DNA of 16,534 nucleotides, from contig CAKAPY010000009.1 in assembly GCA_916719935.1 (NCBI GenBank), positions 1-16,534 on the forward strand. Reading direction: 5' to 3'. The translations under genes were made by a program, and so were the position numbers. The notes beneath the pieces were generated by a model, which ran no database searches, was not told the DNA's origin, and saw only the letters and a program-made list of their open reading frames with translations. The stretch's first letter is position 1, and every line of letters starts with the position of its first letter. Shown here in pieces: positions 14,200 through 16,534 of the stretch. Source of the stretch: an uncultured Actinomyces sp. GTDB lineage: Bacteria > Actinomycetota > Actinomycetes > Actinomycetales > Actinomycetaceae.

Positions 14200-14271
14200 A
14201 AAGTGAGCAATCACAAGCTGAATTTCGTCATTGCGCACCTTCTGAAGGCCGAATCTCCGTGACGAATACGG

Positions 14272-14277
14272 TAGGAT
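14272..14277 (+). promoter_or_regulatory. Possible -10 element of the rpsB promoter
   Basis: TAGGAT fits the actinobacterial TANNNT -10 pattern and would start transcription near 14284, giving a leader of about 180 nt that contains the hairpins at 14342-14452. I see no good -35 hexamer 16-18 nt upstream, so this is tentative. Confidence 0.3.
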
Positions 14278-14341
14278 TGAACAGCATTCGCTATGCGGAT
14301 GACTTCGCGTGCCATTTTCCGAGCACCTCACGGAAGTGAAA

Positions 14342-14452
14342 GTGCCGGGGCAGTTGCGTCACGGTCCTATGGGTCGCAACGCCATGGCACCAGGGCCGAA
14401 AGGCACATTAACCGAGAAAACCGGGGGAAACCCCATGATCCCGCTCAGCGGG
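14342..14452 (+). promoter_or_regulatory. Structured 5' leader of rpsB (run of four hairpins)
   Basis: Four consecutive helices precede the rpsB ribosome binding site. The first is a nested stem with GTGCC/GGCAC (14342-14346/14386-14390) outside GTTGCG/CGCAAC (14353-14358/14375-14380). The second is GCC-GAAA-GGC (14395-14404). The third is GGGG-GAAA-CCCC (14423-14434). The fourth is CCCGC-TCA-GCGGG (14440-14452), ending 1 nt before the AAAGGA that serves rpsB. Two GAAA tetraloops in a row are typical of structured RNA. An S2-responsive leader is a reasonable guess; no known Rfam family is identified from memory. Confidence 0.5.
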
Positions 14453-14466
14453 GAAAGGACGATGCA

Positions 14467-15303
14467 ATGGCAATCGTCACCATGCGCCAGCTTCTGGAAT
14501 CTGGCGTTCACTTCGGGCACCAGACCCGTCGTTGGAACCCGAAGATGAAGCGCTTCATTCTGACCGAGCGTAACGGCATCTACATCATCGACCTCGAGCA
14601 GACCATTGCCGATATCGATATCGCCTTCGACTTCGTCAAGGAAACTGTTGCACACGGCGGAACCATCCTCTTCGTCGGCACCAAGAAGCAGGCACAGGAA
14701 GCTGTCGCCGAGCAGGCACAGCGCGTTGGCATGCCCTACGTGAACCACCGCTGGCTCGGTGGTATGCTCACCAACTTCTCCACCGTTTCCAAGCGCCTCC
14801 AGCGCCTGAAGGAACTTGAGCAGATCGACTTCGATGATGTTGCCTCTTCCGGCCGCACCAAGAAGGAACTGCTGATGATGCGTCGCGAGAAGGACAAGCT
14901 CGCTCGCACCCTCGGTGGTATCCGCGATATGGCCAAGGTTCCTTCCGCAGTGTGGATCGTTGACCCCAAGAAGGAACACCTCGCTGTTTCCGAAGCTCGC
15001 AAGCTCAACATCCCGATCGTTGCCATCCTGGACACCAATGCTGATCCGGACGAGGTCGACTACCGCATTCCCGGTAACGACGACGCGATTCGCGCGGTTG
15101 CACTGCTGACCCGCGTGATTGCAGACGCAGTTGCTGAAGGCCTGCTTGCACGCAGCGCTGGCCGTAAGAATGCTTCTGAAGATTCCTCCGCGGTCGAGCC
15201 TCTGGCTGAGTGGGAGCGCGAGCTCCTCGAAGGTGAAGTTGCGGCTGACGAGTCCGCAGCAGAAGCCGTTGCCGAAGAGTCCGAAAAGCCTGCACAGGAC
15301 TGA
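14467..15303 (+). CDS. rpsB: 30S ribosomal protein S2
   Basis: S2 binds late to the 30S body-head junction and recruits S1 where present. The 278-residue product shows the family signatures: MRQLLESGVHFGHQTRRWNP (6-25), RNGIYIIDLEQT, LFVGTKKQAQ, VNHRWLGGMLTNF and DPKKEHLAVSEA with the later DTNADPDEVDY(R/P)IPGNDDA block. The last ~45 residues form an acidic Ala/Glu tail, common in actinobacteria. The ATG at 14467 follows AAAGGA (14454-14459) by 7 nt. An open frame back to 14293 covers the leader and has no conserved protein. Codon choice is strongly biased, indicating high expression. It is 20 nt upstream of tsf. Confidence 0.98.
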   Translation: MAIVTMRQLLESGVHFGHQTRRWNPKMKRFILTERNGIYIIDLEQTIADIDIAFDFVKETVAHGGTILFVGTKKQAQEAVAEQAQRVGMPYVNHRWLGGMLTNFSTVSKRLQRLKELEQIDFDDVASSGRTKKELLMMRREKDKLARTLGGIRDMAKVPSAVWIVDPKKEHLAVSEARKLNIPIVAILDTNADPDEVDYRIPGNDDAIRAVALLTRVIADAVAEGLLARSAGRKNASEDSSAVEPLAEWERELLEGEVAADESAAEAVAEESEKPAQD

Positions 15304-15323
15304 GCTGAGAAAGGAATTCAGTA

Positions 15324-16151
15324 ATGGCTAATTTCACTGCCGCTGATGTGAAGGCTCTGCGCGAGAAGACCGGCGCAGGCATGATGGACGTCAAGAAGGC
15401 GCTCCAGGAAGCCGACGGCGATGCCGAGAAGGCTCTCGAAATCATTCGTCTGAAGGGCCTCAAGTCGCTGTCCAAGCGCGAAGGCCGTCAGGCATCCGCC
15501 GGCCTGCTCGCCGCGTCCGTCCAGGACGGCGTGGGCGTCATGGTCGAGGTCAACTCTGAGACCGACTTCGTCGCCAAGAACGAAAAGTTCATTGACTTCG
15601 CCAAGTCGGTGCTCGAAGCCGCAGTTGCTTCCGGTGCATCTGATGTTGACTCACTGCTCGCAGCCCCCATGGGCGACTCCACCGTTAAGGATCAGCTTGA
15701 TGCTATGGCCGCTGTCATCGGCGAAAAGCTTGAGATCCGCCGCGTGATCCGCGTTGAGGGCGAGAACGTTGATCTCTACCTGCACCAGACCAGCCCTGAC
15801 CTGCCTCCGCAGGTTGGTGTCTTCGTCGTCACCGACGCAGCAGGTGCAGGCGTTGCCCACGATATCGCGATGCACGTCGCCGCTTACATGCCCGCCTACC
15901 TCGATCGCGACTCGGTTCCCGCCGATGTCCTTGACAAGGAGCGCGCAACCCTCGAGAAGATCACCCTTGAGGAAGGCAAGCCCGAGCACATCGTTCCGAA
16001 GATCGTTCAGGGACGCCTCGAAGCGTTCTACAAGGACAACTGCTTGGTCGATCAGGCATTTGCCCGCGATCCTTCAAAGTCCGTCGGACAGGTCCTGCGC
16101 GAGGCTGGTGCAAAGGTCACCCAGTTCGTGCGCGTCCACGTCGGCGCCTGA
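15324..16151 (+). CDS. tsf: Elongation factor Ts
   Basis: EF-Ts is the nucleotide exchange factor that releases GDP from EF-Tu. The 275-residue product has the UBA-like N-terminal domain with REKTGAGMMDVKKALQEADG (13-32) and the EF-Tu-contacting motif T80-D81-F82-V83 in VNSETDFVAKN. The core subdomains follow, with DIAMHVAAYMPAYLDRDSVP, and the C-terminal LVDQAFARDPSKSVGQVL stretch. The length fits other actinobacterial EF-Ts. The ATG has AAAGGA at 15310-15315, 8 nt upstream. It forms the classical rpsB-tsf operon, ended by a strong terminator. Confidence 0.98.
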   Translation: MANFTAADVKALREKTGAGMMDVKKALQEADGDAEKALEIIRLKGLKSLSKREGRQASAGLLAASVQDGVGVMVEVNSETDFVAKNEKFIDFAKSVLEAAVASGASDVDSLLAAPMGDSTVKDQLDAMAAVIGEKLEIRRVIRVEGENVDLYLHQTSPDLPPQVGVFVVTDAAGAGVAHDIAMHVAAYMPAYLDRDSVPADVLDKERATLEKITLEEGKPEHIVPKIVQGRLEAFYKDNCLVDQAFARDPSKSVGQVLREAGAKVTQFVRVHVGA

Positions 16152-16159
16152 TTTCGTGT

Positions 16160-16186
16160 GATGGCCCCGCTTCTGGCGGGGCCATC
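16160..16186 (+). terminator. Terminator after tsf
   Basis: GATGGCCCCGC (16160-16170) and GCGGGGCCATC (16176-16186) form a perfect 11-bp G+C-rich stem with a 5-nt loop, 8 nt after the tsf stop. There is no U tract, but the position between rpsB-tsf and pyrH makes termination, perhaps partial, the natural reading. Confidence 0.8.
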
Positions 16187-16231
16187 GCCCTATCTCTTTC
16201 GACTCAGCACATATTCAAAGGAGAAGAATCC

Positions 16232-16534
16232 ATGCCAGCTGCTCGTCGCGTCCTGCTCAAACTCTCAGGTGAGGCTTTCGGCGGAGGTTCCGTCGGCCTC
16301 GATCCCACGGTAGTCCGTTCAATCGCAGAACAGATCGCAGATGCCGTCCATGCAGGGATCCAGGTTGCAGTCGTCGTTGGTGGAGGTAACTTTTTCCGTG
16401 GTGCTGAGCTCTCTCGGCAGGGGCTTGACCGCTCCCGCGCTGACTACATGGGAATGCTTGGAACCGTTATGAATGCACTGGCGCTTCAAGACTTTATTGA
16501 ACAATCCGGTGTTCCTGCGCGTGTCCAGAGTGCT
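16232..16534 (+). CDS. pyrH: UMP kinase PyrH, N-terminal part (runs off window)
   Basis: PyrH phosphorylates UMP to UDP in pyrimidine nucleotide synthesis and is a hexameric amino-acid-kinase-fold enzyme. The first 101 residues are present, with RVLLKLSGEAFGGG (6-19), the nucleotide-binding VVVGGGNFFRG and the UMP-site region RADYMGMLGTVMNALALQD. The ATG has AAAGGAG at 16217-16223, 8 nt upstream. The rest, about 140 residues, lies beyond the window end. It follows tsf across a terminator; the tsf-pyrH-frr order is usual in bacteria. Confidence 0.96.
   Translation, partial: MPAARRVLLKLSGEAFGGGSVGLDPTVVRSIAEQIADAVHAGIQVAVVVGGGNFFRGAELSRQGLDRSRADYMGMLGTVMNALALQDFIEQSGVPARVQSA

Noticed and set aside
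14293..14466. Open frame continuous with rpsB upstream of its ATG
   Set aside because: It is low-complexity Arg/Gly/Ser sequence matching no known S2 N terminus and coincides with the structured leader; the ATG at 14467 has a good ribosome binding site.

Overview
The window looks like the chromosome of an actinobacterium of moderate G+C content (mid-50s percent judged by eye, not computed). An Actinomyces/Schaalia-type member of the Actinomycetaceae is my best guess. The argument is gene order: ftsY-ffh-amidohydrolase-rpsP-khpA-rimM-trmD-rplS-lepB-rnhB-DUF2469-yraN-comM-dprA-xerC-(M23)-rpsB-tsf-pyrH is a characteristic actinobacterial backbone. From memory, it parallels the Mycobacterium tuberculosis block from ffh to pyrH. 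DUF2469, the frequent GTG/TTG starts and the long acidic tail on S16 fit the same phylum. I see no tRNA, rRNA, CRISPR array, insertion sequence or prophage gene; this is a core region.

Layout. Positions 1-4026 hold the protein-targeting pair ftsY and ffh, with an amidohydrolase translationally coupled to ffh. Positions 4068-7479 are a trmD-type ribosome/tRNA operon: a good promoter, rpsP, khpA, a strong 14-bp hairpin, rimM, a trmD fused to a GNAT acetyltransferase domain, then rplS with its own leader and terminator. Positions 7527-9398 hold lepB, rnhB (4-nt overlap), the DUF2469 gene and a terminator. Positions 9437-13572 are a compact DNA-processing group, yraN-comM-dprA-xerC, whose genes overlap. 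A convergent gene at 13578-14111 encodes an exported M23-like protein that has lost its metal-binding residues. Positions 14112-14466 are the largest gene-free stretch and hold a DnaA-box pair and a structured rpsB leader. Then come rpsB, tsf, a terminator and the start of pyrH, which runs off the window.

How the genes work together. Most products serve translation and its coupling to membranes: SRP and its receptor, r-proteins S16, L19 and S2, EF-Ts, a 16S maturation factor, m1G37 tRNA methylation and a KH RNA-binding protein. LepB then removes the signal peptides of SRP/Sec substrates. RNase HII, YraN, ComM, DprA and XerC act on DNA (RNA:DNA repair, uptake and recombination, dimer resolution). 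PyrH begins the next block.

Most interesting points: the TrmD-GNAT fusion, in which the conserved catalytic Asp of TrmD is a Glu; two dispersed DnaA-box pairs with the same 20-nt spacing and similar flanks, each facing into the gene downstream; the degenerate M23 protein; multi-hairpin leaders before rpsB and rplS; and a terminator-like hairpin inside the rpsP-khpA/rimM-trmD operon. I found no wholly new defence or mobile system here.
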